The translations under genes were made by a program, and so were the position numbers. Under the pieces are notes generated by a model. That model saw nothing but the letters and a program-made list of their open reading frames with translations. It had not been told where the DNA came from and searched no databases. Shown in pieces: positions 8,961 through 17,396 of a DNA stretch of 64,000 nucleotides. This stretch comes from Phycisphaerales bacterium (GTDB lineage: Bacteria > Planctomycetota > Phycisphaerae > UBA1845 > UTPLA1). The first letter of the stretch is position 1. Each line of letters opens with the position of its first letter. The stretch spans positions 372,001 to 436,000 of the forward strand of contig JACKHI010000002.1 in the NCBI GenBank assembly GCA_020639075.1. The letters are read 5' to 3'.

Positions 8961-10736
8961 GTGACAAAGAAACGCAACGCCGCGGTCATTCGCCGAGTCA
9001 ATCTGGTTTGTTCGGCGGCGGCACTCATCGCGTGCAGTTCGACGCTCAGCGCGCAGGTCGATCCGTGGGCGCCTCCCGCAACGTATTACAACGCCGCGAC
9101 GGGGACAGGGGCGACGTTGAAATCGCAGCTCTACAACATTATGAAGACGGGGCATATTCAGCGGACCTACGGGGATTTCCGATTCTCGGCGGCGATTCAC
9201 GATCGCGATCCGTCGAACGCGTCGCGTATTCTGTGCGTCTACAATCGACTGTCGGTTCCGAGCACGTGGGACTCGGGGGCGACGTGGAATCGCGAACACA
9301 TCTGGCCGCAGTCGCGGCAGCCGGGGAGTGCGAGCAATTCGAGCACGGGCAACATCGGGGATCCGCATGCGCTGCGGCCTTCGGACCCGAGCACCAACAG
9401 TTCGCGAAGCAACGATCCATACGGATTCGCGACGACGACGGGCAATGCGCGAAGCCTGGGCGGCAGCACGTTTTTCCCGGGCGACACGGACAAGGGCGAC
9501 ATCGCCCGGCAGTTGTTTTACAGCGATACGCGATGGGGACCGGACCTGGGGATCTCGCTGACAAACAGCGCGCCCAGCGGCAATCAAATGGCCTATCTGT
9601 CCGCGCTCATTGCCTGGAATTACCTGGATCCGCCGAATGAGTTTGAGCGTCGGCGCAATCACACGATCTACAGCAGCAACTACAACCCGAGCTATTACAC
9701 GAACAATCGGAACGCGTTTATCGATCATCCGGAATATGTCTGGTCGATTTACGTCGATCAACAGAATGACAGCCAGCTCTTCTTTGCACCTGGGCCGGAC
9801 GATCCGGCCGGCGGATCGCTTAGAGGGTATTCCGTTGTGACAATTGTCGGACCGACGACTGTGCTGTCACAGACAGTTGAGCTGAACAAGACGGGCTTTG
9901 ACGGCACGTATTACTCAGTTACGGCGACTGGCAACGCAACTGCATCTCCCACGGGACGCTTCAACGTGTTCCCGATGAGCAGCGGGGCGACGGAGAGCCG
10001 GAACATCAGTGTCGGTTTGACGCTTCCGGCGAATCAGCCCGGAAGCTACCAGGGCCTTGTCACGATCGACAATCTCGACGTGACGGTCGGCGGACCCTTC
10101 GGACACGGCGGCACGGACGACGATGACGTTGTGAGCATGCTCGCACAGGTGCTCGATCATGCGAATGGTTCTTTCGATGCGGGCGCGGATGTGAATTCCA
10201 TCGACGTGGACCTCGGTTCAATCGATGCGGGTGACGGCGATCTGACAATCGATATTCCCGTCCATAATCTCGTCGATGCGCCGGGATTCACGGCGAAGCT
10301 CGATATCGAATTCGGGAGCGGCTTGGGAGACACGGATGCGCTACTGATCGATTCGATGCTGGCGCTCTCCAACATCAGCGCCGGCAGTTCGGGCAACGTG
10401 CAGGCAACGTTGAGCGACGCTGCGACGGGTTCGTTCGATGCGACATATACGCTGCGAACGTTCGATCAGCGAACGGCGGAAAACTGGCAGGAAGGCGCGG
10501 TGCTGACGATTCATTTGACTGGGGCAGTCAACACGGCTTCGACGGTTGGCGATATGAACTGTGATGGGGTTGTGAATTTCGGCGACATTGGACCGTTTTC
10601 GCTGGCGATGGCGGATGCGACGGCGTACGGATCGGCCTATCCCGCATGTGACATCAATCGCGGTGACTTAAATGGCGATACACTGGTCGACGGCCGGGAT
10701 CTTGCGGGATTCGTGGGCGAACTGTTGCAGCCATAG
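8961..10736 (+). CDS. Secreted endonuclease I family nuclease with dockerin-like C-terminus
   Basis: 591 residues from the GTG chosen here; a TTG at 8916 would add 15 residues in front of an otherwise typical signal peptide (VNLVCSAAALIACSSTLSAQ). The nuclease domain (about residues 35-250) has the endonuclease I/NucM beta-beta-alpha-metal motif WNREHIWPQS with the general-base His, followed by 'GDPHALRPSD'. It should cut DNA (and perhaps RNA) nonspecifically outside the cytoplasm using a divalent metal. Two beta-rich domains follow and the end has dockerin-like repeats (GDMNCDGVVNFGDIGPFSL; GDLNGDTLVDGRDLAGF). The likely use is scavenging phosphate and nucleotides from external DNA. Confidence 0.9.
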   Translation: MTKKRNAAVIRRVNLVCSAAALIACSSTLSAQVDPWAPPATYYNAATGTGATLKSQLYNIMKTGHIQRTYGDFRFSAAIHDRDPSNASRILCVYNRLSVPSTWDSGATWNREHIWPQSRQPGSASNSSTGNIGDPHALRPSDPSTNSSRSNDPYGFATTTGNARSLGGSTFFPGDTDKGDIARQLFYSDTRWGPDLGISLTNSAPSGNQMAYLSALIAWNYLDPPNEFERRRNHTIYSSNYNPSYYTNNRNAFIDHPEYVWSIYVDQQNDSQLFFAPGPDDPAGGSLRGYSVVTIVGPTTVLSQTVELNKTGFDGTYYSVTATGNATASPTGRFNVFPMSSGATESRNISVGLTLPANQPGSYQGLVTIDNLDVTVGGPFGHGGTDDDDVVSMLAQVLDHANGSFDAGADVNSIDVDLGSIDAGDGDLTIDIPVHNLVDAPGFTAKLDIEFGSGLGDTDALLIDSMLALSNISAGSSGNVQATLSDAATGSFDATYTLRTFDQRTAENWQEGAVLTIHLTGAVNTASTVGDMNCDGVVNFGDIGPFSLAMADATAYGSAYPACDINRGDLNGDTLVDGRDLAGFVGELLQP

Positions 10737-10848
10737 GTTAGGGATTTCTCGGGATCTTTATCACCTCGCTCGATGCGTCGATTCCGGTTTCGGCCCATCG
10801 CCTTCCGGCGTCAGATCGGCACAGGAATCTGTTTGATCATCCGCCGGG

Positions 10849-11640
10849 CTATCCAGACGTGCCCGTGTCGGCGATGACGAACGTGTAGTCATCGACCTCT
10901 GCAGTAAAGCGGTTAGAGACGGTCACGAATTCGCCGGACGCGATATCGAGAGCGAGTCGCTTGCAGCCTGATTCGACTTCTTCAGGATCGGCGAGCAGCG
11001 AGAAGGTGGATATGCCGGCGCGCACCTGAGGGTCCAGGTACATCGCAGGGTGGAGCTTTCCGCTGTAAAGGAAGCAGTCCTGAAGGTCTTCGCGGACGCT
11101 GTAACCTTCGGTTCTGACATCGGCAAAACCGGCGTTTCGCATGGCCTGTTCGACGCGCGGCAGGTCGGGCATTTGTTCGATAGATCGCATCATGGCATCG
11201 GGAAAGTAGGCGTTCAGCCAGTAGTTTCGCATTTGGCGGCGCGAGGCAGTCAGGAGGACGAGCCGGCCGCGGTGGAGGATGCGGCGGATTTCGGCGAAGG
11301 CGATATCGAGATTCCGAAAGTGGTGTATGGCGAGCGTGCAGACGGCGCCGTCGAATGCACCGTCAGGCATCGGCAGGGCTTCGGCGTTCGCGCGACACCA
11401 TTCGACGTCGAATGACTTGGCGCGGGCGACATCGAGCATTCGCTTCGATTGGTCGATGCCGGTCATGGACAGCCCCGCGCCGGCGAGCGCGATTGTGTAG
11501 TTGCCACTGCCGCATGCGACATCGGCGTATCTCCCCACTTCAGTTGGAGCGAGGAGTGAAAGCAGCCGGCTCGCGATGTACGGATCGGCACGTCGCGTCG
11601 CGTCGTACTGCCGGCCGATGATGTCGTATCTCGTGGTCAT
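10849..11640 (-). CDS. Class I SAM-dependent methyltransferase
   Basis: 263 residues from the ATG chosen at 11640 (the frame stays open further upstream but without features). SAM-binding motif I is 'YADVACGSGNYTIALAG' near residues 37-53, motif II 'GIDQSKRML', and 'ALPMPDGAFDGAVCTLAIHHF' is the Methyltransf_11 signature. The acceptor is unknown; ubiquinone/menaquinone-like small-molecule enzymes share this form. It lies 23 bp downstream of the zinc-ribbon membrane protein gene on the same strand, so the two are probably cotranscribed. Confidence 0.85.
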   Translation of the reverse strand: MTTRYDIIGRQYDATRRADPYIASRLLSLLAPTEVGRYADVACGSGNYTIALAGAGLSMTGIDQSKRMLDVARAKSFDVEWCRANAEALPMPDGAFDGAVCTLAIHHFRNLDIAFAEIRRILHRGRLVLLTASRRQMRNYWLNAYFPDAMMRSIEQMPDLPRVEQAMRNAGFADVRTEGYSVREDLQDCFLYSGKLHPAMYLDPQVRAGISTFSLLADPEEVESGCKRLALDIASGEFVTVSNRFTAEVDDYTFVIADTGTSG

Positions 11641-11663
11641 GTTCGAGTCGAGAATCGGGTGGA

Positions 11664-12125
11664 TTAAACCGGGGCGATACAGCGGCTGATTCCATAGGCG
11701 ATCATGACGAGAAATCCGAGGGCTATAAGTATGACGACGGCCTGAACGTTTTCTGAATACTCGTCCCAGACGGGATGCCGGCCGAGAGCAAGTGTTCGCC
11801 ACAGAACGACTTCGACGATCGCTAGCGCTCCAAAGACGATCGCTATGATCAGCGCGGTCCTCGTGGACAACACGTTTTCAAACACGTCGAACCAATATGC
11901 GGCGACACCGAAGGCTGAAGCGGCAGTGTAAGTGATGAGTCGCCACCAGCGTTTTCGCGTGGGGATACCAGTATGCGTTTCCAGATATTTGTCGAAGACG
12001 ATGAAGACATTTCCGCAGTGCCTGCACTTCGCCATGACCTTGGCGTCGCGATAGACGGGGCGATTCGTCCACTTTGAGCGGAAAAACTCCGCTTCGCTAC
12101 AATCGCATTCAGGGCATATCGGCAT
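11664..12125 (-). CDS. Zinc-ribbon membrane protein, function unknown
   Basis: 153 residues. The N-terminus has CPECDC and later CRHCGN, a small zinc ribbon on the cytoplasmic side. Three hydrophobic helices follow (around residues 62-80, 90-110 and 127-147). No family with a known activity is recognised. It precedes the methyltransferase gene in a likely two-gene operon. Confidence 0.7.
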   Translation of the reverse strand: MPICPECDCSEAEFFRSKWTNRPVYRDAKVMAKCRHCGNVFIVFDKYLETHTGIPTRKRWWRLITYTAASAFGVAAYWFDVFENVLSTRTALIIAIVFGALAIVEVVLWRTLALGRHPVWDEYSENVQAVVILIALGFLVMIAYGISRCIAPV

Positions 12126-12428
12126 GGGGCTGGCCTGCAGTCTGCGTCCGTTTCTCCAACGCGTTGAAGCGCGGTGAGGATGGATCCTAATCGCGTTGTA
12201 CGGATTTCGCCATTGGAATCGGCATCGGGCTGTATCTCCTTGTACGCGTCAGGCCGGTCGGACGGCATCGCGATTGGTCTTGGTCTCGCCGGGGCGAGTG
12301 ATCGGACGTGACTGCGGGAAGTCGATTTTCGTCATTGGGCATGCGGCCGGGAAGGATGATGCATCCGATGCGGCGTCGCGTGCGAAGAGCTTTCGGTACG
12401 ATCACAAGCGTCGGAGAAAGAACTGCTC
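12126..12428. other. Intergenic region between divergent genes
   Basis: 303 bp separating the membrane protein (-) from the photolyase (+). No supportable ORF, RNA or hairpin was seen. It should hold both promoters. Confidence 0.35.
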
Positions 12429-13883
12429 GTGTCATCGCCTCGCACGTCCATTGTCTGGTTTCGCAATGACCTGCGACTCGCCGACCAGCCGGCGCTTGCC
12501 GCCGCAGCGAAGCGCGGCGGCGCGGTCATTCCCGTGTTCATTTGGGCGCCTGAGGAAGAGGGCGCTTGGGCGAATGGGGCGGCTTCTCGATGGTGGTTGC
12601 ATCAGTCGCTTTCCGACCTGGGCGAGCGACTGATCGGGCTGGGTTCGAAACTGATCATCCGGAGCGGCCAAAGTCTGGCGACGCTTCGTTCGCTGATCGA
12701 GCAGACAGGCGCGGATGCGATCTTCTGGAATCGCCGATACGAGCCTGCGATCGTGAAGCGTGATACGACGATCAAGGAAACGCTTCGCTCGGTGGTCGCG
12801 CACGTCGAGTCGTTCAACGGATCGTGCTTGTTCGAACCTGTGCACATCAAGAATCAGCAGGGCGATCCCTACCAGGTGTTTACGGCCTTCTGGCGGGCAT
12901 GCATGAAACAACAGGAGCCTGCGAGGCCGTTGAGTTCGCCGCGTCAACTTCCGGCGCCGAAGCAGTGGCCGGACTCCGAGTCACTCGAAGCGCTGAGGCT
13001 TGAGCCGGTCGTTGACTGGGCGACGGGCATGCGGGTGATGTGGCGCCCCGGCGAGATGGGCGCGAAGCGGCAGCTCAAGCGATTCACGTCCGGCGCGTGC
13101 GCTGAATATGCGGAGGGTCGCGATCTGCCGGATCGCGAGGGTACGTCGCGCCTTTCGCCGCACCTACACTTCGGGGAAATCAGCCCTCGCCAAATCTGGC
13201 ATGCGATTCGCAAGCGGCAGGGGGATGCCGGAGAGGCGGCATTCGAAGAATCCGCGGAGACCTATTTGCGGGAACTGGGCTGGCGGGAGTTCGCGCATCA
13301 TCTACTCGTGCATTTTCCGCAGACGCCCAGTGATCCGCTGAGAGAACAGTATCGAACGTTTCCCTGGGCGCGGCAGTCCGGGGAAATGCTCCGGTCCTGG
13401 CAGCGCGGTCAGACGGGTTATCCGATCGTCGATGCGGGCATGCGCGAGCTGTGGGCGACGGGTTGGATGCACAATCGCGTGCGCATGATTGTCGCATCAT
13501 TTCTTGTGAAGCATTTGTTGATCGACTGGCGCGAGGGAGCGGCGTGGTTCTGGGATACGCTGGTCGATGCGGATCTGGCGAACAACACGCTGGGCTGGCA
13601 GTGGGTTGCGGGGTGCGGTGCGGACGCTGCGCCGTACTTCCGAATCTTCAATCCGGTTCTTCAGGGGCGGAAGTTCGATCGTGGCGGCGACTATGTGCGC
13701 AAGTGGATCCCCGAGCTGAAGGCGATGCCGACGAAGTGGATTCACGCACCCTGGGAGGCGCCGGTTGCGGAATTGACGAAGGCCGGTGTGACGCTCGGCG
13801 CGAGTTATCCCGCACCGATTGTGGACCATGATTGGGCTCGGAAGCGGGCGTTGGCGGCGCTGGAGCAGGTCAAACAGCAATGA
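12429..13883 (+). CDS. phrB: Deoxyribodipyrimidine photolyase (class I CPD photolyase / cryptochrome family)
   Basis: 484 residues, the usual length. The Rossmann antenna domain begins IVWFRNDLRLADQPAL. The C-terminal FAD domain has TSRLSPHLHFGEISPRQIW, 'WREFAHHLL' and the signature run from 'GYPIVDAGMRELWATGWMHNR' to 'LIDWREGAAWFWDTLVDADLANN' with the Trp residues used in electron transfer. It repairs cyclobutane pyrimidine dimers with blue light. The CPD rather than (6-4) or DASH assignment rests on these motifs. It appears monocistronic. Confidence 0.93.
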   Translation: MSSPRTSIVWFRNDLRLADQPALAAAAKRGGAVIPVFIWAPEEEGAWANGAASRWWLHQSLSDLGERLIGLGSKLIIRSGQSLATLRSLIEQTGADAIFWNRRYEPAIVKRDTTIKETLRSVVAHVESFNGSCLFEPVHIKNQQGDPYQVFTAFWRACMKQQEPARPLSSPRQLPAPKQWPDSESLEALRLEPVVDWATGMRVMWRPGEMGAKRQLKRFTSGACAEYAEGRDLPDREGTSRLSPHLHFGEISPRQIWHAIRKRQGDAGEAAFEESAETYLRELGWREFAHHLLVHFPQTPSDPLREQYRTFPWARQSGEMLRSWQRGQTGYPIVDAGMRELWATGWMHNRVRMIVASFLVKHLLIDWREGAAWFWDTLVDADLANNTLGWQWVAGCGADAAPYFRIFNPVLQGRKFDRGGDYVRKWIPELKAMPTKWIHAPWEAPVAELTKAGVTLGASYPAPIVDHDWARKRALAALEQVKQQ

Positions 13884-13995
13884 AGAGGATCACGTCGATT
13901 GGCGCGCAGTGCTCGCGAGGCCGGATGAAACTCTGATCGCGCCGCCAACCACAAGCTGGTTTGGGTTTCGACGGCCAAATCCGATGTGAGAATCT

Positions 13996-16503
13996 CTAGT
14001 CGTTCGATTCTGACTCTCCCAGGGTTTCGTTGACGATATTGTGCCATTTCATCGCCTCGTCGGGCTTTTCGAGTTTCTCATACAGTACCGCGAGGCAGGC
14101 CGCGGTATCCCGCAGCTCGCGTGGGTTCTGCACTTCCTGATGTGATTGAATTTCGTAGGCCTCGAGCAACGCCGCTTCCGCCTCTGTGTATCGCTGCAAC
14201 CCGATCAGGCTGTCGCCTTGGCGTTGCAGGAACAGTGCGATCGTCGGGTGGCCTTCGGGGAGCATTTTTCTGGCGCCGGCGACGGCTTCGGCGTGGAGCT
14301 CCTCGGCTTCGGCAAACCTGCCTTCTCGATTTCGAATCCAACCGAGGTTGCTGCGCAACGAGTTGACGATCGGAGGAGGCTCTTCGTGCTCCTTGAGCGC
14401 GGCGGCGAGGGCGGTTTCATACAAGCCGGCGGCATCGGGAATGCGGTCGATTTTCGTGTAGAGCGTGGCGAGGTTGTTAATGGTCAGCAGCGTGCTCGGA
14501 TGGGCTTCGCCGAGCGCGCGGCGGCGTCCTTCGAGCGCTTCGAGGTAGAGTTCCTCGGCCCTGTCGTAGCGATGCAACGAGACGTATATCGCGGCGAGAT
14601 TGCTGATTGACGTGTAGATGCCGGGATCTTCGGGTGTAACGCGCCGGCTGATGGCAAGTTCGCGTTCGCAGAGAGTCGCTGCCTTCTCGTAATCTCCGAT
14701 CTCATGGTAGAACATTGCGATGTTGTTCAGGAGGGACAACGTATCGGGATCGTCTTCACCGCTCAGGCGTTTCTGACTTTCGTAGGATTGCAGCAGGTAC
14801 GGTTCGGCTTCCTTGAAGCGGGACATCGTCGCGAGCATCCAGCCGAGATTCGCCTGGGCCATGATCGTGTCGAGATTGTCGGGGCCGTGGACGCGCAATC
14901 GTCGTTCGACGCATTCGCGGAAGGCGCCAATGGCTTCTTCGTGTTTGCCGCGGGCCGCATAGACGCGGGCGACGTCATTCAGCGACATCAACGAGACGTC
15001 GTCATCCGGACCTCGTACATCGACGAACAGTTTCCTTGCGTCGGAAAGATGCTCTTCGGCTTTGTCGAGGACGCCGAGACGCATGTAGGTGTTGCCCATG
15101 ACGAACTCAATCTCGGCCCGGATTTCCGGTTCGTCCTTAAACCGCTCGTCGATTTTCTCCGAGGCGGCGTCGAGCGCTTCGCGGACGGTCACGTCGCGTC
15201 CCAATGCGTCCGGCGCGACGGAGGCGAGGAGATCGCCGTTGAAGAACTCGTTGACGGCGTTGGCAATTCGTTTCTGTCGGATCGCTTCATCCCGCGCTTC
15301 GACGGCGGCCGCTCGCTGCTGCTCCGCAATCTTCCCCTGTGTTACCGCGTCCTGGTGGGCCTTGAGTTCTCGATCGTAGAAATAGATGAGGGTGGCGAAT
15401 GAAATGACGACGGTCGCGACGATCAGGCCGACGAAAGTCGCCGTCACGCGGTGTTTTCGGATAGCTTTGCGAACAACGTACCACGCGCTATCGCGCTTGG
15501 CCTCGATGGCCTCGCCTTTGAGGTATCGCTGGATGTCCTTCGAGACAGCGCCGGCACTTTGGTAGCGCAGGTCGCGTTCCTTCTTCAGACACTTCAGGAC
15601 GATCTGGTCGATTTCGTCGTCGAGTTCTTCCCGCAGGGAGCTCGGTCGCTCGGGTTGCGTCTGACAGATGTGATCGATCGTCTGCCGGAAGCTCTCGGTG
15701 ACAGGATAGGGGAACTTGCCGGTCAACGCGTGGTAGAGCATCACGCCGATTGAGTAGACGTCCGTTCGGATGTCGATGCCTTCCGGCGTCGCTTCGACTT
15801 GTTCGGGGCTGGCCCACGGGAGAGAGCCCACGAACTGACCTGTCATCGTCATTGCGGCGCCGAAGTCGTCGTTCTGGTCGACCTTGGCGAGTCCGAAGTC
15901 CATGACATGCGGCGAACCCGATCGATCGATGCGAACGTTGCCGGGTTTGATGTCACGATGGATGACGCCGCGCAGATGAGCGACGTTTACGGCGTCACAG
16001 GTGCGGGCGAAGAGTTCGAGGATTTCGCGAGGGTTCGGTCGTTTCTCGACGATGTAGTCGTCCAGCGACCAGCCTTCGATGAAATCCATCACGAAGTAGT
16101 AGCTGCCGCTGAGCTTGCCGGTTTCGAGAACCGAGACGATGTTCGGATGTCGCAGCTGGGAGAGAATCTGCACTTCGCGTTCGAACCGGACGACGCCGCT
16201 TGACCCGACGAGAGGTCCTTCGCGAAGCATCTTGATGGCGACATCGCGACGGGTTCCGAGTTGATTCGCCCGGAACACAACGCCCTGGCCGCCGCGAAAG
16301 ACCTCGTCGCCGATCGAGTAGCCGGCGAGTTCCGAGTCGAGAGTGCGCCGGAGTTCGACGTCCGACAAATAACGGCCGGCGGCTCCGCCGACGGGGGATG
16401 CGTGGGTGCTGCGTTGCCGGAGCGCGTCCGCCTCGCGTCGCGCGGCAGCGATCCAGGAATCGTGATTACCGTTGGTCGAGCTGCCTGACCCTGTGTTGGG
16501 CAT
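13996..16503 (-). CDS. Membrane-bound Ser/Thr protein kinase with C-terminal TPR repeats
   Basis: 835 residues. The kinase domain (about 60-330) has a glycine loop (RGGQGVVF), the ATP-binding Lys in VAIKML, the catalytic loop HRDIKPGNVRID and DFGLAKV. One transmembrane helix lies near 355-375. The rest is about ten tetratricopeptide repeats of the kinesin-light-chain 42-residue type (e.g. EAEELYLEALEGRRRALGEAHPSTL). Such kinase-TPR proteins are greatly expanded in planctomycetes and are usually adjacent to a dedicated ECF sigma factor; one lies about 140 bp upstream on the same strand. The target is unknown. Confidence 0.93.
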   Translation of the reverse strand: MPNTGSGSSTNGNHDSWIAAARREADALRQRSTHASPVGGAAGRYLSDVELRRTLDSELAGYSIGDEVFRGGQGVVFRANQLGTRRDVAIKMLREGPLVGSSGVVRFEREVQILSQLRHPNIVSVLETGKLSGSYYFVMDFIEGWSLDDYIVEKRPNPREILELFARTCDAVNVAHLRGVIHRDIKPGNVRIDRSGSPHVMDFGLAKVDQNDDFGAAMTMTGQFVGSLPWASPEQVEATPEGIDIRTDVYSIGVMLYHALTGKFPYPVTESFRQTIDHICQTQPERPSSLREELDDEIDQIVLKCLKKERDLRYQSAGAVSKDIQRYLKGEAIEAKRDSAWYVVRKAIRKHRVTATFVGLIVATVVISFATLIYFYDRELKAHQDAVTQGKIAEQQRAAAVEARDEAIRQKRIANAVNEFFNGDLLASVAPDALGRDVTVREALDAASEKIDERFKDEPEIRAEIEFVMGNTYMRLGVLDKAEEHLSDARKLFVDVRGPDDDVSLMSLNDVARVYAARGKHEEAIGAFRECVERRLRVHGPDNLDTIMAQANLGWMLATMSRFKEAEPYLLQSYESQKRLSGEDDPDTLSLLNNIAMFYHEIGDYEKAATLCERELAISRRVTPEDPGIYTSISNLAAIYVSLHRYDRAEELYLEALEGRRRALGEAHPSTLLTINNLATLYTKIDRIPDAAGLYETALAAALKEHEEPPPIVNSLRSNLGWIRNREGRFAEAEELHAEAVAGARKMLPEGHPTIALFLQRQGDSLIGLQRYTEAEAALLEAYEIQSHQEVQNPRELRDTAACLAVLYEKLEKPDEAMKWHNIVNETLGESESND

Positions 16504-16644
16504 GATTGCTACTCAGAAGACGAATTGCATCCTGCGCCCAGCTGGGGAGGCGGGCGCGTCTACTTTTTTGTGCGATGCCTGCGTCACACTTTCACGAAGC
16601 GATTCGAGAATTTCGCGGCCGGGGCGCAGGATCGGGCCCGCCTA

Positions 16645-17271
16645 CTAAGCTTCAGTGTCCAGGAATCCCGAGGCCGAGCCGAGTTGCTCCCTTAGACGAT
16701 CGTGGGCGCGGGCGCGAAGCATATGAACGGCCCCGGCGGATTTTCCGAGGGCGGTGGCGACATCGGCGATCGGCTGGCATTCAAGGTCGTACCGCCGGAC
16801 GACATCGGCATATCGATCGGGCAGCAATCGGATCGACGATTCAAGCAGTTCGCAGGCCTCTTTGCGTCGGAGCTGGCGACTGGGCGTGCTCATGCCGGCT
16901 TCGAGCATTTCGTAGAGACCGACAAGGGAGTCCTCGAATTTCGGCGGCTTGATTCGATTCCGAGGTTGCGGTTGTTTCTGGCGTTCGAGACCGCGAATTG
17001 CATCTTTCAGGTTGTTCTGGGCGATCCTGTTGAGCCAGGCAGTGAAGGAGTCTGCGCGATCGGGATCGAAGGAACCGATGCGCAGGAACGCTTCGAGGTA
17101 CGTGACTTGCATGACGTCGGCGGGTTCGATCATGGATCGCCAGACGGGGTTGATCTGGAGCGTGCGTTCGATATCGGGGCCGAATTCTTGCAGGAGGCGC
17201 GTCAGGGAGTCCGCATCACCTGCGACTGCCTGACGAATGAGTTGTTCTGTTGACGGCGTGTCGTTTGTCAT
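16645..17271 (-). CDS. ECF-type RNA polymerase sigma factor
   Basis: 208 residues. Region 2 (about 25-95) includes 'EPADVMQVTYLEAFLRIGSFD' and 'FTAWLNRIAQNNLKDAIRG'; region 4 (about 140-195) has the helix-turn-helix 'LPDRYADVVRRYDLECQPIADVATALGKSAGAVHMLRARA'. It belongs to the ECF classes coupled to protein kinases in planctomycetes, where the kinase replaces an anti-sigma factor. The following kinase gene supports this. No anti-sigma gene is seen. Confidence 0.9.
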   Translation of the reverse strand: MTNDTPSTEQLIRQAVAGDADSLTRLLQEFGPDIERTLQINPVWRSMIEPADVMQVTYLEAFLRIGSFDPDRADSFTAWLNRIAQNNLKDAIRGLERQKQPQPRNRIKPPKFEDSLVGLYEMLEAGMSTPSRQLRRKEACELLESSIRLLPDRYADVVRRYDLECQPIADVATALGKSAGAVHMLRARAHDRLREQLGSASGFLDTEA

Positions 17272-17325
17272 CGTGCATTCCGGCGAGGCAGACAGTATAT
17301 GTCGCAGGGCCGAGTGAAAAAAGCA

Positions 17326-17367
17326 GGAAAAAAAAGGCCCGCATCGCTTCAGTGAGCGATGCGGGCC
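17326..17367 (-). terminator. Rho-independent terminator of the Cys-rich surface protein gene
   Basis: A perfect 13-bp stem (GGCCCGCATCGCT / AGCGATGCGGGCC on the minus strand, six-base loop) is followed by an uninterrupted T8 tract. It lies about 30 bp beyond the stop codon at 17397. Confidence 0.92.
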
Positions 17368-17396
17368 GGAATCAGCGTTTGGTTCAGATCAGCTGC

